From Pseudobdellovibrionaceae bacterium (lineage in GTDB: Bacteria; Bdellovibrionota; Bdellovibrionia; Bdellovibrionales; JAMPXM01), in the NCBI GenBank assembly GCA_913776405.1, contig CAJYOV010000472.1, positions 1 to 5,956 of the forward strand: a DNA stretch of 5,956 nucleotides, written 5' to 3'. The position numbers and the translations under genes are program-made. Shown here piece after piece: positions 5,122-5,956 of the stretch (position 1 is the stretch's first letter; the number at the start of each line of letters is the position of its first letter). The notes under the pieces were generated by a model that did not search any database, was not told the origin of the DNA, and was given only the letters and a program-made list of their open reading frames with translations.

Positions 5122-5688
5122 ATGAAAGCAGCACGTCTTCTGAAAACACAAGCAGGTTTCTCACTTATCGAACTTATGATCGTCGTCGCGATCATCGGTA
5201 TCTTGGCATCAATCGCAGTCCCGAACTTCCAAAAGTTCCAACGCCGCGCAAAGCAAACAGAAGGTAAGGGCTACCTCACTTCAATCTACACTGCAGAGCA
5301 AGGTTTCCGTGCTGAGTGGAACACGTACGCGACAGACCTTCGTTGCATTGGTTTCCGTGATGACACTATCACTGGAGCTGGCGTCACTTATACACAACCC
5401 CCAGTGGGTATTGCTGGAAGAGGCAACTACGCAGCTGGCTTCAACGCAGATACTATCCCAGCTCCAACGGGTACTGCATGCGTAGCAGGTGGCAACTATG
5501 CGCGTCCAGCCGGCGCCTCAGGTACGACCATTCCGACAGCGCTTCCTGCTCCGACGGGTATGCCAGCGATCTCGGCAAGTACGTTCACAGCGGTTACAGC
5601 CGGTGACTTGAGCAACGGCGCGCTCGCGAACGACGTTTGGGTTATGTCGCATGAAAAAGTCGTGAAGAACCAAGTTTCTGGTATCTAA
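5122..5688 (+). CDS. pilA: Type IV pilin, major subunit PilA-like
   Basis: A 188-residue type IVa prepilin. A short 12-residue basic leader ends in Gly12, and the prepilin peptidase site is AG|FSLIELMIVVAIIGILASIAVPNF: cleavage before Phe13, which becomes the N-methylated first residue, with the conserved Glu at mature position 5 (Glu17). The hydrophobic helix that packs in the pilus core follows. The next part (KGYLTSIYTAEQGFRAEWNTY) resembles pilins of Bdellovibrio and relatives. The soluble domain has two cysteines (75 and 120), a plausible disulfide. The C-terminal half is rich in Ala, Gly, Pro and Thr with an internal repeat: GNYA at 101 and 124, and PAPTG at 113 and 142. GGGGAG lies 5 nt before the ATG. 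The gene stands alone among non-pilus genes, with its own promoter region and terminator. In bdellovibrios PilA is needed for prey invasion. Confidence 0.93.
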   Translation: MKAARLLKTQAGFSLIELMIVVAIIGILASIAVPNFQKFQRRAKQTEGKGYLTSIYTAEQGFRAEWNTYATDLRCIGFRDDTITGAGVTYTQPPVGIAGRGNYAAGFNADTIPAPTGTACVAGGNYARPAGASGTTIPTALPAPTGMPAISASTFTAVTAGDLSNGALANDVWVMSHEKVVKNQVSGI

Positions 5689-5694
5689 GTCGTT

Positions 5695-5707
5695 ATTGCT
5701 CGGCAAT
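5695..5707 (+). repeat. Small hairpin after the pilA stop codon
   Basis: ATTGC-TCG-GCAAT lies 6 nt after the stop codon and 2 nt before the main terminator stem. It may protect the 3' end or keep ribosomes and the terminator apart; it is too short to be sure. Confidence 0.35.
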
Positions 5708-5709
5708 TC

Positions 5710-5748
5710 AAAGGCACAGATGGTGAAAACCTCTGTGCCTTTTCTTTT
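5710..5748 (+). terminator. Strong intrinsic terminator of pilA
   Basis: AAAGGCACAGA (5710-5720) pairs perfectly with TCTGTGCCTTT (5732-5742). The top can extend past a bulged T by GGT/ACC, closed by a GAAA tetraloop. A T-rich tract (5740-5748) follows. It should isolate pilA transcription from the gene that follows. Confidence 0.93.
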
Positions 5749-5768
5749 ACAGTTGATAGCTTTCAATC

Positions 5769-5956
5769 ATGAGCACTCAGTTTGGACATGAGACTTTTAA
5801 CATTGCAGCTATGGTGATTTGCGGCGTGTTCGCGTGCGTGGTTGGCCAACACTACGCTCCGAAATTCATCGATGGCCGCGCTGACAAACCTCAACTTGTT
5901 GCTCCTGCTCAGATGCGGTATTTTTCGTTAGGTTACAACAGCACTTTGGCCGACAG
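5769..5956 (+). CDS. Partial gene: membrane-anchored protein after pilA
   Basis: An open frame of 62 codons that runs off the right edge. The ATG at 5769 follows an in-frame TAG at 5757-5759. No clear Shine-Dalgarno is seen, so the start is moderately secure. The product begins with a hydrophobic segment (about residues 10-26, NIAAMVICGVFACVVG), probably a single membrane anchor. A short linker leads to MRYFSLGYNSTLAD, which recalls the SLGF...LADLLWLR stretch of TPR-like proteins of deltaproteobacteria and bdellovibrios. The TPR assignment is from memory and covers only the first part of the motif. It follows the pilA terminator, so it needs readthrough or its own promoter, which I do not see. 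Confidence 0.65.
   Translation, partial: MSTQFGHETFNIAAMVICGVFACVVGQHYAPKFIDGRADKPQLVAPAQMRYFSLGYNSTLAD

Noticed and set aside
5518..5766. Leftward 82-codon frame opposite the end of pilA
   Set aside because: It is antisense to the pilin C-terminus and runs through the terminator; the product is Arg- and Cys-rich with no motif.

Overview
The window looks like a chromosomal segment of a Gram-negative bacterium, most likely a Bdellovibrio-like member of the Bdellovibrionota. This rests on the style of the type IV pilin (a region resembling SIYTAEQGFRAEWNTY after the N-terminal helix), on the partial gene after it, and on balanced base composition. It is inference from remembered families; no database was searched. 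I see no insertion sequence, CRISPR array, tRNA or rRNA.

Layout, left to right. Positions 1-45 hold a perfect 20-bp inverted repeat with a 5-nt loop. A leftward gene (58-555) encodes a hemerythrin-fold protein that has lost part of its iron-binding set. A divergent intergenic region follows, with three tandem 16-bp repeats (721-768) just ahead of a rightward glutathione S-transferase-like gene (794-1492). The GST gene converges on the leftward clpA gene with only 9 nt between stop codons; the clpA terminator lies inside the GST coding sequence. clpA (1502-3835) and its adaptor clpS (3937-4233) form a leftward pair, both with non-ATG starts.

Between the clpS start and the pilA start (4234-5121) lie about 890 nt in which I support no protein. 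That stretch holds direct repeats, a G-rich block with a terminator-like hairpin, a multi-stem fold with a UUCG-type loop, three adjoining palindromes, a sigma-54-like promoter, and a two-tier stem-loop in the presumed pilA leader. pilA (5122-5688) ends in a strong intrinsic terminator and is followed by the start of a membrane-anchored gene that runs off the window.

Functionally there are two recognisable units. ClpS delivers N-degron substrates to the ClpA unfoldase, which feeds the ClpP protease (not in the window). PilA is the major-pilin-type subunit of a type IV pilus, used in bdellovibrios for prey entry. The most interesting part is the long pilA upstream region, where palindromes, a sigma-54-like promoter and a structured leader sit in the order expected for an enhancer-dependent pilin gene, but without pilSR or other pil genes nearby. 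I found no convincing new defence or mobile system.
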